From: Methanoculleus sp. MH98A
GTDB lineage: Archaea; Halobacteriota; Methanomicrobia; Methanomicrobiales; Methanoculleaceae
DNA length: 35,932 bases
Reading direction: 5' to 3'
Assembly: GCF_000691865.1 (NCBI RefSeq)
Contig: NZ_JMIO01000030.1
Coordinates: 1 to 35,932, forward strand
Of the stretch, positions 1 through 8,165 are shown piece after piece (position 1 is the first letter of the stretch; each line of letters opens with the position of its first letter). The position numbers were made by a program, and so were the translations under genes. A model generated the notes under the pieces. It was not told the DNA's origin, searched no databases, and worked only from the letters and a program-made list of their open reading frames with translations.

Positions 1-12
1 GTCGGCCAGCGC

Positions 13-834
13 CGGTTCATCCCCACACGCGTGGGGAACTCGACCCCGCCCGGGCGACCGGGCTGGACCGGGCCGGTTCATCCCCACGTGCGTGGGGAAC
101 TCTGGCAAAAAGTCGATCAGGATCTCAGTGAGATCGGTTCATCCCCACGTGCGTGGGGAACTCGGCCGCCTCTTCGAGGATCTCGAAGGCCTTCTCGGTT
201 CATCCCCACGTGCGTGGGGAACTCCCGACCCGGCCCCGGCCCCGTCGCTTCCGGGTCGGTTCATCCCCACGTGCGTGGGGAACTCTCGTTTGACGACGAA
301 TGCCAGGAGCCCTTTAACGGTTCATCCCCACGTGCGTGGGGAACTCTGCATGTTCCGCACCTGATAGACCACGGCCCCCGGTTCATCCCCACGTGCGTGG
401 GGAACTCCTCATCAAGTCTGTGATACCCTGCTATGATCTCGGTTCATCCCCACGTGCGTGGGGAACTCACATACAGTGCGCTATATTCGCGTTGATACTC
501 CGGTTCATCCCCACGTGCGTGGGGAACTCCTGCCGGAGCCGATACGAGCCTGCGTGCAATCCGGTTCATCCCCACGTGCGTGGGGAACTCACCGCGTGGG
601 GGGTGTTGAGCCCCGCCGGCACCGGTTCATCCCCACGTGCGTGGGGAACTCGCGCAGGAGAACTTCTTGCGGAACTCTGACATCGGTTCATCCCCACGTG
701 CGTGGGGAACTCGCCCATACAAGCGCGTCCATGCGGTCCGGGCTCGGTTCATCCCCACGTGCGTGGGGAACTCAGGGCACGAGCAGGGAGACTTTTTTCT
801 ATATTCGGTTCATCCCCACGTGCGTGGGGAACTC
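13..834 (-). CRISPR. CRISPR array, type I-E-like, 14 repeats and 13 full spacers
   Basis: Fourteen 29-bp repeats recur every 61 bp (starts 13, 74, 135, 196, 257, 318, 379, 440, 501, 562, 623, 684, 745, 806), separated by 32-bp unique spacers. The repeat carries a CCCCACG/CGTGGGG stem and, read on the minus strand, begins GAGTTCCCC and ends GAACCG, matching the type I-E repeat of E. coli in layout, so transcription is predicted leftward from a leader to the right. Thirteen repeats are identical. The leftmost (13-41) has GT changed to AC in the stem loop, as expected for an old leader-distal terminal repeat. Bases 1-12 may be a further spacer or plain flank. No cas gene is visible on the leader side; any cas operon would lie left of the window or elsewhere. 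Confidence 0.98.
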
Positions 835-1040
835 TCTTCTCCTTATTACCCCTGGAAGGATGGTTCCTTCCATCCGGGCCATTTCTCTGAGGAAAACCCT
901 CCGTTACCGGAGAGTATACCATTACTCTCATCGCAATACCATATCACCGTTCTGGTGCCGCCCAATGTGTGCAGACAGAACTGGTATGAGAGTAGAAGCA
1001 ATTCTTCAGCGAAGCCGACAACACAGTTGAATAAAAGAGA
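835..1040 (-). promoter_or_regulatory. Predicted CRISPR leader
   Basis: This stretch abuts the newest-looking repeat, is richer in AT than its surroundings and has no convincing gene. It contains several inverted repeats: GGAAGGA/TCCTTCC (854-871), CTCCG/CGGAG (899-912) and GAGAGTA/TACTCTC (910-929), and the heptamer ATACCAT occurs twice (916-922, 936-942). TGAGAGTA at 987-994 is again complementary to 923-930. The leader role is inferred from array polarity and position; the transcription start and the right boundary are not determined. Confidence 0.6.
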
Positions 1041-1422
1041 GGTGCCGCACCTGGACCATCCGCACCTCCTTTCGCCTCGCACAGTCCTCGACCGGCAGCA
1101 GAGCCCCTGCAGACATCTCGTGCTCGCGCGCTTTTGTTGGTCTGGTTCATCTCATCGGGCACCGTGACGCATGGTCAGTTCTGGTCGCAGGTATACAATC
1201 GATCCCTCCCGGCTTTGCGCGATACCCTGCCTCGAACGGAGCCCGGAAGCCATCCCGGAACCGGCCGCCGGAACAGGCTCTCCGCGTGCCAATCCGCCAA
1301 AATCCCTCAAAGGTTGCACACTTCTGCTTGGCAGACACCCCTCCCGGTGCGGTCCCGGCAACCATTCCCGGCCAGGACCCCTCTGACGAAACCGTCCCCG
1401 CAACCAGAATGTTGATATACAA
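1041..1422. other. Intergenic stretch with no recognisable gene
   Basis: Between the CRISPR leader and the acs promoter I see no reading frame with a recognisable product or a good ribosome-binding site, no tRNA and no repeat. Open frames on both strands here are low-complexity by-products of GC-rich sequence. Confidence 0.5.
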
Positions 1423-1452
1423 TATACATTATTAATAATGTATAATTGAGGT
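1423..1452 (+). promoter_or_regulatory. acs promoter region with 22-bp perfect palindrome
   Basis: Bases 1423-1444 form a perfect 22-bp palindrome composed almost only of A and T (each half is TATACATTATT or its complement). It lies 15 bp before the acs start codon, with the ribosome-binding site GAGGT at 1448-1452. It could serve as a dimeric repressor operator overlapping the transcription start, or be part of the TATA region. An additional AT-rich stretch (1412-1422) lies directly upstream. The operator role is inferred from symmetry and position only. Confidence 0.5.
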
Positions 1453-1458
1453 ACACGG

Positions 1459-3356
1459 ATGGCGGAAAATTTTGATATCAAACTCGAGGAGGCGAAGTAC
1501 TATACCCCCGAAGCCAGCTGCAGGGAGCAGTCCTGGGTCGGGGACTACAACCAGGCCTACCGGGAGTTCCTTGCGGACCCCGACGGGTTCTGGGACTGCG
1601 TCGCCAAGGAGCTTGAGTGGTTCCAGCCCTGGGACCGGGTGAAGGAGTGGAACTACCCCTACGCCAGGTGGTTCCTCAACGGCAAACTCAACATCACCCA
1701 CAACTGCCTGGATCGCCACGTCTACAACCAGCGGCGCAACAAGGTCGCGATCATGTGGCGGGGAGAGACCGAAGAGGAGGAGCGGATCCTCACCTACCGC
1801 CAGCTCTTCCAGGCCGTCTGCCGGTTCGCAAACGGCCTGAAGCGTCTCGGCGTCGGGAAGGGCGACCGCGTCTGCATCTACATGCCGGTGGTGCCCGAAC
1901 AGATCGTCGCCATGCTCGCCTGCGCCCGGATCGGAGCGATCCACACGGTCGTCTTCGGCGGGTTCGGCGTCAGCGCACTCAACCAGCGCATCACGGGCAC
2001 CGATGCAAAGGTGGTCGTCACCGCCGACGTCACCTACCGGCGCGGTAAGGCAATTCCGCTCAAGAATATCGTCGAGGAGGCGGTCGTCAACGCACCCTCC
2101 GTCGAGCGGATCGTCATCCTCCGGCGCGACGACGACAAGCCCGTGGAGCTCCACCCCGAGATGGAGGTGGACTACTACGACCTGATGGAGGGCGTCGAGC
2201 GGGAGTGCCCGGCCGAACCGATGGATGCCGAAGACCCGCTCTTCATCCTGTACACGAGCGGCACCACCGGATCCCCGAAGGCATCGTGCACACCTGCGGC
2301 GGCTACATGGTCGGGACCTACCACACCACCCGCCACGTCTTCGACGTCAAGGACAACGACATCTACTGGTGCACCGCCGACCCCGGGTGGATCACCGGCC
2401 ACAGTTACGGCGTCTACGGCCCGCTCCTGAACGGCGCCACCTGCCTCATCGCCGAGGCCACCCCCGACTACCCGGACCCGGGCACCTACTGGGACCTCAT
2501 CGAGGAGTACGGCGTCACCATCTTCTACACCGCCCCGACCGCCATCCGGATGTTCATGCGGGTGGGCGAAGAGTGGCCGGACCGCTACAACCTCTCGTCG
2601 CTCCGCATCCTCGGATCGGTCGGCGAACCGCTCAACCCCGAGGCGTTCGAGTGGTTCTACCGCACCATCGGCAAAGACCGGTGCCCGATCGTGGACACCT
2701 GGTGGCAGACCGAGACCGGGATGCACATGGTGACCACGATGATCGGCGAGCCGATGCGCCCCGGATTCGCCGGAAAGCCGATCCCGGGCGTCGTCGCGGA
2801 CGTCGTCGATATGGCGGGCAACCCGTGTCCGCCGGGCACGGGCGGCCTCCTGGTCGTCAAGGAGCCCTGGCCGTCGATGATGCGGACGATCTGGAACGAC
2901 GACGAGCGGTACTGCAAGTACTGGAACACCATCCCCGGCTGCTACACGGCGGCCGACCTCGCGGTGAAAGACAAGGACGGCTACATCATGGTCATCGGAC
3001 GGTCCGACGACCTGATCGTCGTCGCCGGGCACAACATCGGGACGGCCGAGGTCGAGAGCGCCCTCGTCTCCCACGAGGCCGTGGCGGAGGCTGCCGTCAT
3101 CGGGATACCCGACGCCCTGAAGGGGAACGCCATCAAAGCCTTCGTCATCCTCAGGAACGGCCAAAAACCCGGTGAGAAACTGAGAAACGATCTCGTCTAC
3201 CACGTCAGGATGACGCTCGGTCCCATCGCCATACCGTCCGAGATTAACTTCGTCGAGTCGCTCCCAAAGACCCGGAGCGGCAAGATCATGAGGCGGGTCC
3301 TGAAAGCACAGGAGCTGGGTATGGACCCCGGTGATATCTCGACATTGGAAGAGTAG
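1459..3356 (+). pseudogene. acs: Acetyl-CoA synthetase (AMP-forming), single-base frameshift
   Basis: Acetyl-CoA synthetase converts acetate, ATP and CoA to acetyl-CoA, AMP and PPi in the cytoplasm. The start at 1459 follows GAGGT by six bases. Frame one runs to about 2280 (274 codons, ending in the phosphate-binding loop [10 protein letters not shown]); the remaining 358 codons continue in another frame from GIVHTCGGY to the stop at 3354-3356. Restoring one G at AAGGCATC (2278-2285, expected AAGGGCATC) gives one 632-residue protein, normal for the family. All later motifs are intact: TWWQTETG, the IGRSDDLIV loop, and [11 protein letters not shown] with the regulatory lysine. The rest shows no decay, so the defect is either a very recent mutation or a sequencing error in a short G run. 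As written, the product would be truncated at codon 323 (stop near 2430). Confidence 0.93.
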
Positions 3357-3367
3357 AAAACCAACTA

Positions 3368-3375
3368 TTTATATA
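3368..3375 (+). promoter_or_regulatory. TATA box of tbp
   Basis: TTTATATA at 3368-3375, preceded by the purine-rich AAAACCAA typical of a BRE, sits about 27 bases before the tbp start codon. Archaeal transcription usually begins 22-27 bases past the box, so the mRNA is predicted to be leaderless or nearly so, in agreement with the lack of a ribosome-binding site. It is the site at which the gene product itself would bind. Confidence 0.65.
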
Positions 3376-3398
3376 CCTTTTTTAAGCATGCTATATAT

Positions 3399-3962
3399 AT
3401 GAATGAGCACAGACCAGAGGAGTCCCTCAAGATAGAAAATATCGTCGCTTCCGCGAAAGTGACGGAATCCCTTGATCTGCCTTCTCTTGCGTCCCAGCTG
3501 AAGGACGCGGAATACAATAAAAAGCGGTTCCCCGGCGTCGTTCTCCGGATGCAGGACCCGAAGATCGCCGCGCTCGTCTTCGGTTCCGGTAAGGTCGTCC
3601 TGACCGGTGCGAAGAGCATCGACAGCCTCTCGCGCGGCCTGGATATCCTCGCCGACCAGTTGCGGGCGCTCGGCATCGACATCCCCGAGAACCCGGAGTA
3701 TAAGATCCAGAACATCGTCACATCCGCAGACCTCGGGACGCCGATCAACCTCAATAAGATTGCCGTGGGCTTCAACCTGGACAAGATCGAGTACGAGCCC
3801 GAGCAGTTCCCCGGGCTCGTCTACCGGCTCGACGACCCCAAGGTGGTCGTCCTCCTGTTCGGGTCCGGCAAACTGATCATCACGGGCGGCAAGGTGCCCG
3901 AGGATGCCCAGCGTGCGGTAAAGCGGATTCTCTCCGAACTCTCCAGTCTCGGTCTCATCTGA
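3399..3962 (+). CDS. tbp: TATA-box binding protein
   Basis: General archaeal transcription factor that binds the TATA box and recruits TFB and RNA polymerase. The 187-residue length is typical. Two direct repeats of the saddle fold are plain: residues about 10-95 (IENIVASAKV, FPGVVLRM, ALVFGSGKVVLTG) and 100-185 (IQNIVTSADL, FPGLVYRL, VLLFGSGKLIITG). The start was chosen from the TATA box at 3368-3375, which predicts a leaderless message. The gene stands alone, 42 bp after acs, and is followed by a run of eight T. No acidic C-terminal tail is present. Confidence 0.98.
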   Translation: MNEHRPEESLKIENIVASAKVTESLDLPSLASQLKDAEYNKKRFPGVVLRMQDPKIAALVFGSGKVVLTGAKSIDSLSRGLDILADQLRALGIDIPENPEYKIQNIVTSADLGTPINLNKIAVGFNLDKIEYEPEQFPGLVYRLDDPKVVVLLFGSGKLIITGGKVPEDAQRAVKRILSELSSLGLI

Positions 3963-3982
3963 AACTCATCTGATAGTCCTTC

Positions 3983-3990
3983 TTTTTTTT
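3983..3990 (+). terminator. T-tract terminator after tbp
   Basis: Eight consecutive T begin 20 bases after the tbp stop codon. Archaeal RNA polymerase terminates at such T runs without requiring a hairpin. Confidence 0.6.
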
Positions 3991-3997
3991 AAAGAAC

Positions 3998-4119
3998 CAT
4001 AAGGGCCTCTGGGCCGTTGGCTGCCCATAAGGGCCTCTGGGCCGTTGGCTGCCCATAAGGGCCTCTGGGCCGTTGGCTGCCCATAAGGGCCTCTGGGCCG
4101 TTGGCTGCCCATAAGGGCC
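3998..4119. repeat. 28-bp tandem repeat, four full copies plus a partial
   Basis: Four identical 28-bp units start at 3998, 4026, 4054 and 4082, followed by the first ten bases of a fifth (4110-4119). Each unit begins CATAAGGGCC and ends TTGGCTGCC. At every unit junction GCCC-ATAA-GGGC can form a hairpin, and GGCC occurs twice per unit, so the array can fold into a series of stems. Copies are perfectly identical, indicating recent expansion. It lies between tbp and the regulator gene. The unit length is not a multiple of three, which argues against coding. Confidence 0.97.
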
Positions 4120-4348
4120 GTTTCGCATCTCCGGCACAACCGGGTAGCCGCGGGTAGCCCCGGGCCGATGGTGTGACCGCCGTCTTCCGGCCACCCCGTC
4201 ATCCCGATCGTTCATCTCTCCCGCCGGAGAGCACTCTCTTGCTGCCTGTGGAAGCGTGATCCGGTGAAGAAAAGAGCGTTCTCATGGGTTTGATGCTTCA
4301 TCTATTCACTTAAAACAATCACAATCGCCTGATCTCCTATTGAAATAA
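4120..4348. other. Non-coding stretch before the regulator gene
   Basis: The open frames here are extensions of frames crossing the tandem repeat and show no protein-like features. The right part (from about 4300) becomes AT-rich and leads into the promoter of the winged-helix gene. No RNA gene is recognised. Confidence 0.45.
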
Positions 4349-4398
4349 TAATATTTTTATAGTCAGATTTAAAACAATAGATAACTATCTGATGGTGA
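4349..4398 (+). promoter_or_regulatory. Promoter and possible operator of the winged-helix gene
   Basis: A TATA-like stretch (about 4352-4361, ATATTTTTATA) is followed by the inverted repeat TCAGAT (4363-4368) / ATCTGA (4387-4392) and a smaller AGATA/TATCT pair (4379-4390) around the expected start of transcription. The ribosome-binding site GGTGA is at 4394-4398, four bases before the start codon. Because the gene encodes a DNA-binding protein, the repeat could be a self-regulatory operator; this is inference. Confidence 0.4.
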
Positions 4399-4402
4399 AT
4401 GG

Positions 4403-4783
4403 ATGAGGTCCGATAAGGTACGGTATTTTACGCCACGCGATGAAGAACTCGCCGAGCTCCTGATGGGTATCGGTATCAAACGAAACGTCTCCAAAGTGCT
4501 CGTATACCTGGCAAATACCGAGGAAGCGACATCCCGGGACATCGAGCGCGGCACCGATCTCCGCCAGCCCGAAGTCAGCATCGCCATGCGCTACCTCAAA
4601 GAATGCGACTGGATCGATACCCGCGAGAGCAAGTCGGAGAGCAAGGGAAGGCCGGTGAAGATCTACACGCTCTCGCGCTCAATAACGGAGATCATGGATA
4701 CAATCGAGAAAGAAAAGAAGAAGGAAGCCCGGCATCAGTTAGACCTTATCCAGAAGATGCGGGAATGCATCTCAATGCAGTGA
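4403..4783 (+). CDS. Winged-helix transcriptional regulator
   Basis: A 126-residue cytoplasmic DNA-binding protein. Residues about 28-80 form a helix-turn-helix with wing: a helix containing VSKVLVYLANTEE, then ATSRDIERGTDLRQPEVSIA as the turn and recognition helix, then YLKECDWIDTRE and a basic wing with GRPVKIYTLS. The C-terminus (about 95-126) is a charged, probably coiled-coil dimerisation helix rich in Glu and Lys. This layout resembles the small archaeal MarR/TrmB-like regulators common in Methanomicrobia; the ligand and targets are unknown. The last 12 bases overlap the 3' end of rpiA on the other strand. Confidence 0.85.
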   Translation: MRSDKVRYFTPRDEELAELLMGIGIKRNVSKVLVYLANTEEATSRDIERGTDLRQPEVSIAMRYLKECDWIDTRESKSESKGRPVKIYTLSRSITEIMDTIEKEKKKEARHQLDLIQKMRECISMQ

Positions 4784-5455
4784 CACGACGCTGCAACCCG
4801 TCTCCTCACCGACAATAACCGTTATCTTTTTTCCGTAGGCACAGAACAGGCCGCACTCCAGTGCACCGGGGATCGAGGCGATCTCCGTCTCCAGGCGTCC
4901 GGGGTCCGCGATCGTCCCGAAACTGCAGTCGACGATGAAGTTGCCGTTGTCGGTGACGACCGGTCCGTCTTTCTTCACCCCTTCCCGGAGGACCGGGTCG
5001 GCGCCGAGCGCCGCAAGCCGGCGGGAGACCGCTTCCACGGCGAACGGGAGCACCTCGACCGGCACGGGCGCGTCCAGGGTCTCCACCATCTTTGTCCCGT
5101 CGACGACGATGACCGCTCTTTGTGCCGCGTCGCAGACACACTTCTCCCGCAGAAGCGCGGCTCCGCGCCCCTTGATCAGGTGGAGAGCCGGGTCGACCTG
5201 GTCGGCGCCGTCGATGGCGATATCGAGTTCGGGGTGCTCGTCGAGGCTCGTGAGGGGGATGCCGTACCGGCGTGCCCGGATGGCCGCCTGGTAGGACGTC
5301 GGGACGCCGGCAATGGAGAGCCCGTCCTCTGTTATCCGCTCGCCCAGCCGCTCCATCGCGAAGAAGACGGTCGACCCGGTGCCGAGCCCGACGACCATCC
5401 CGTCCTCGACCTCTTCTGCCGCCCGGTAGCCTGCGTTCCGCTTTGCTGCACTCAT
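4772..5455 (-). CDS. rpiA: Ribose-5-phosphate isomerase A
   Basis: Interconverts ribose 5-phosphate and ribulose 5-phosphate, supplying pentoses for nucleotides. The 227-residue protein has the family landmarks: GLGTGSTVFF phosphate loop near residue 24, IDGADQVD near 82 with the catalytic Asp residues, and KGRGAALLREK near 94 with the catalytic Glu/Lys region. GGAGGAG lies upstream of the start. It follows surE by 21 bp on the same strand and the two are probably co-transcribed, a sensible pairing for nucleotide and sugar-phosphate metabolism. Its end converges on the winged-helix gene. Confidence 0.97.
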   Translation of the reverse strand: MSAAKRNAGYRAAEEVEDGMVVGLGTGSTVFFAMERLGERITEDGLSIAGVPTSYQAAIRARRYGIPLTSLDEHPELDIAIDGADQVDPALHLIKGRGAALLREKCVCDAAQRAVIVVDGTKMVETLDAPVPVEVLPFAVEAVSRRLAALGADPVLREGVKKDGPVVTDNGNFIVDCSFGTIADPGRLETEIASIPGALECGLFCAYGKKITVIVGEETGCSVVSLH

Positions 5456-5476
5456 GCTGTACTCTTCTCCTCCCGT

Positions 5477-6268
5477 TCAGATATGCATACCGTCGAAGAT
5501 GGCCTTGAGTTCGTCCGCGGCGGCATACGCAGTGCAGTCGAGGGTGATCGGCGTGATGGAGACGTTGCCCCTCTGCACCGCATGCACGTCGGTGCCCTCC
5601 TCCGCATCCTCGTACAGCGGCCCGTCGATCCAGTAGTAGGGACGGCCGCGCGGGTCGAGGCGCTCCTCCACGCCGGTGTAGAAGAGCTTCTCGGCAAGAC
5701 GGGTGATCTCGTATCCCCCGCGCACCTGTGCCGGGATATTCACGTTGATGACGTGAGCCTTTGGGGGGAACCCGTTTGCAAGCACCCTCTCGCAGGTCTC
5801 GCGGACCACCCGCTTCGCATCGGAGTACCGGTCGGGGATCCGCGAGGGGTCGTCGAACTTGTCGCCCTGATCCTCCACCTGGAGCGAGAAGGCAAGAGAC
5901 GGCACCCCCTGGTTCGCCGCCTCGAGCGCGGCCCCGACGGTTCCCGAGGTCATGATCGACTCGAACGAGAGGTTCTCGCCGATGTTGACCCCGCTGACCA
6001 CGAGGTCGGGGTTCAGGCGCAGCGCGAACAGCCCGATGATCACGGCATCGGTCGGTTTCCCGCCGACCGAGTAGGCGGTCACGCCGTTCATCGTCACCTG
6101 GTTCGCACGGATAGGCTCGAAGATGGAGATGGACCTTCCTACGGCGCTCTGCTGGGTGGCGGGCGCGACCACGGTGACGTCGGCGATCGGCGCGAGCGCG
6201 TCGTATGCCGCCCAGAGTCCCGTAGAGGTTATCCCGTCGTCGTTGGTGAGCAGAATCTTGGGCTTCAT
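5477..6268 (-). CDS. surE: 5'/3'-nucleotidase SurE
   Basis: Metal-dependent phosphatase that removes phosphate from nucleoside monophosphates. The 263 residues match the family: N-terminal LLTNDDGI with the metal-binding Asp pair, GKPTDAV near residue 90, SGVNIGENL near 112 with the metal-binding Asn, and TSGTVGAALEA after it. First gene of a probable surE-rpiA operon and divergent from mfnD, whose start codon is 83 bp away. Confidence 0.97.
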   Translation of the reverse strand: MKPKILLTNDDGITSTGLWAAYDALAPIADVTVVAPATQQSAVGRSISIFEPIRANQVTMNGVTAYSVGGKPTDAVIIGLFALRLNPDLVVSGVNIGENLSFESIMTSGTVGAALEAANQGVPSLAFSLQVEDQGDKFDDPSRIPDRYSDAKRVVRETCERVLANGFPPKAHVINVNIPAQVRGGYEITRLAEKLFYTGVEERLDPRGRPYYWIDGPLYEDAEEGTDVHAVQRGNVSITPITLDCTAYAAADELKAIFDGMHI

Positions 6269-6351
6269 CCTTGTCTATAGGGATGGTCCCCGCGCATCAA
6301 AAACCTGCCCGATCGTCAGGGTCAAGTCGTTTGCAGCTGACCTCTACTGCA

Positions 6352-7239
6352 ATGAAGGTCTTTCTCGCCGAATACTCCGTATGCAATGACCCCGAGCTTG
6401 CCCCCGAAGGCGCCGCCATGCTCGCCGCCATAAGCGAGAGTTTTGAGCGGTGCGGCTACGACGTGGTGACGCCGGAGAGCCCCGACTTCGAGGGCGAGAT
6501 CAAAAGGCTCGCGCCGGAGTGCGATGTGGGCCTGGTCATCGCGCCGGATCATCTCCTCTTCCGGTACACGCACCTCCTTGAAGGACTGACCCACAACATC
6601 GGGTGCGGGAGCATGAACGCGGCGGTCTGTGCCAACAAACTGCGGGCGGCGGACATCCTCTCCCGGAACGGGATAGCCGTCCCCCCCGCAGCTGGTGTTG
6701 GGAAGAGGGTCGTCAAGCCGATCATGGGCTGCGGCGCCCTCGGTGTCCGGCTGACGGACGAGGAGCCGGGGGCCGGCGAGTTTGCACAGGCCTACGTCGA
6801 AGGAGAGGCGCTGAGTGTGAGCCTTGTGGGGAGCCGGGTGACCGGCAACGTCTGCGAGTTCTACTCGGGCGCCCCGGCGCTCCTGCTCGCCGTCAACCAA
6901 CAGGAGATCGCCTTCGCGGACGACGGGAGGTTCCTCTACCTCGGAGGAGAGACGCCCGTCCATCCCGATCACGAGGAGGAGATCGTCGATGTCGCCGTGC
7001 GGACGATGAACGTCCTCGGGTGCCAGGGGTATGCCGGGATCGATGTCGTCGTCGGGAAGCGGATCTACGTCGTGGACGTCAACCCGAGGCCCACGACCAG
7101 CCTGGTCGGCATCGCGGCCGTCATGGAAGAGGAGATCGCCGATATCCTTGTTGCAGCGTCGCACGGCGAGGGCGCGGCGGAGGTGCACCTCTCCGGGAGG
7201 GTGCGGTTCGACAAGGACGGGGGGCTTCACCGGCTATGA
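6352..7239 (+). CDS. mfnD: Tyramine--L-glutamate ligase (methanofuran biosynthesis)
   Basis: ATP-grasp ligase joining tyramine to the gamma-carboxyl of glutamate, an early step in methanofuran side-chain synthesis. The 295-residue protein begins MKVFLAEYSVCND; the frame is open further upstream (to 6271), but this start fits the family and leaves room for a promoter between it and surE. ATP-grasp features include KRVVKPIMGCGALGV (nucleotide-binding Lys and Gly-rich loop, about residues 120-135), QAYVEGEALSVS, and GYAGIDVVVG / VVDVNPRPTTS near the C-terminus, with metal-binding Asp and Asn. Its stop overlaps the mfnF start (ATGA), so translation is coupled. Assignment is by family resemblance to COG1821 and the mfnF neighbour. 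Confidence 0.88.
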   Translation: MKVFLAEYSVCNDPELAPEGAAMLAAISESFERCGYDVVTPESPDFEGEIKRLAPECDVGLVIAPDHLLFRYTHLLEGLTHNIGCGSMNAAVCANKLRAADILSRNGIAVPPAAGVGKRVVKPIMGCGALGVRLTDEEPGAGEFAQAYVEGEALSVSLVGSRVTGNVCEFYSGAPALLLAVNQQEIAFADDGRFLYLGGETPVHPDHEEEIVDVAVRTMNVLGCQGYAGIDVVVGKRIYVVDVNPRPTTSLVGIAAVMEEEIADILVAASHGEGAAEVHLSGRVRFDKDGGLHRL

Positions 7240-8165
7240 TCGGGATCGACATCGGCGGTGCAAACCTCAAGGTCGTCGACGATACGGGCGTGCATATCCA
7301 CTACTGTCCGCTCTGGCAGGGCGCGCCGCTCGCCGATCTCCTCAAACCGTATGCCGGAAAACCCGCCGCCGTGGTCATGAGCGGGGAGCTCGCCGACTGC
7401 TTTGCGAGCAAGATGGACGGCATCCGGTGGATCGTCGGGGCGGTGCAGGAGGTCATCCCCGGCGCCGTCTTCTACGGCACCGACGCGGCGTTCCATACCC
7501 GGCCGGTTCCGGCCCTTGCCGCCGCGAACTGGCTGGCGTCGGCCGACTGCCTGCGGGAGAACTACGCCGACGCGGTGCTCCTCGACGTGGGAAGCACCAC
7601 CGCCGACGTCGTCCCCCTGAACCGTTTCGAGGACCTCAGGGGGCTGACCGACACCCGGCGGCTGCAGGAACAGTACCTCGTCTACACCGGCATGCTCCGG
7701 ACGAACGTCGCGACGCTGGTATCGTCGGTCATGCTCGACGGGACGGCGACCCCGGTGAGCACCGAGTATTTCGCCGCAAGCGGCGACGCGCACCTCGTGC
7801 TCGGCCACATCGCCCCGGAGGACTACACCTCGCCTGCACCCGACAACGGCGAGAAGACCCTCGATGCAGCGCTACGGAGACTTGCCCGGGTGGTCTGCGC
7901 CGATATCGATGAGATCGGGAGAGATGGAGCCCTGGATGTCGCCCGGCAGTTCTGGGATGCCCAGCGAACGCTGATCGCCCGCGCAGTAGAGCAGGCAGTA
8001 TCCCGGAGCGGTGCCGGGAGGGTGATCACGGCCGGTATCGGAGCGAACCTCTTTGCCCGCGAACTCGGCGGCGTTACGCTTGAAGAGGAGATCGGGGAGG
8101 TTTCGGACGCACTGCCGGCATACGCTGTCAGGGAGGTGGCGCTACGGCATTCCGGTGGAACCTGA
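7236..8165 (+). CDS. mfnF: Methanofuran biosynthesis enzyme MfnF (hydantoinase/kinase-like fold)
   Basis: In the characterised pathway MfnF couples gamma-glutamyltyramine to the activated aminomethylfuran, producing the core of methanofuran. The 309-residue protein has the ASKHA-type folds: IGIDIGGANLK at the N-terminus (phosphate 1 loop) and LLDVGSTTADVVP near residue 125 (phosphate 2 loop), then a C-terminal GRVITAGIGANLFAREL segment. The start codon overlaps the mfnD stop by four bases. Family (COG1548, once labelled H4MPT-linked C1 transfer protein) and the mfnD linkage support the call. Confidence 0.9.
   Translation: MIGIDIGGANLKVVDDTGVHIHYCPLWQGAPLADLLKPYAGKPAAVVMSGELADCFASKMDGIRWIVGAVQEVIPGAVFYGTDAAFHTRPVPALAAANWLASADCLRENYADAVLLDVGSTTADVVPLNRFEDLRGLTDTRRLQEQYLVYTGMLRTNVATLVSSVMLDGTATPVSTEYFAASGDAHLVLGHIAPEDYTSPAPDNGEKTLDAALRRLARVVCADIDEIGRDGALDVARQFWDAQRTLIARAVEQAVSRSGAGRVITAGIGANLFARELGGVTLEEEIGEVSDALPAYAVREVALRHSGGT

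Noticed and set aside
31-1167. Overlapping plus-strand frames across the CRISPR array encoding repeated peptides such as VHPHVRGEL
   Set aside because: They are translations of the CRISPR repeats in several frames, not genes.
2278-2285. Programmed -1 frameshifting in acs
   Set aside because: No X-XXY-YYZ type slippery heptamer or strong downstream pseudoknot is apparent; a deleted G explains the data more simply.
3955-4215. Minus-strand frame with repeated MGSQRPRGPYGQ peptides
   Set aside because: It is a translation of the 28-bp tandem repeat, whose length is not a multiple of three, so the peptide pattern rotates through frames and is not conserved as protein.
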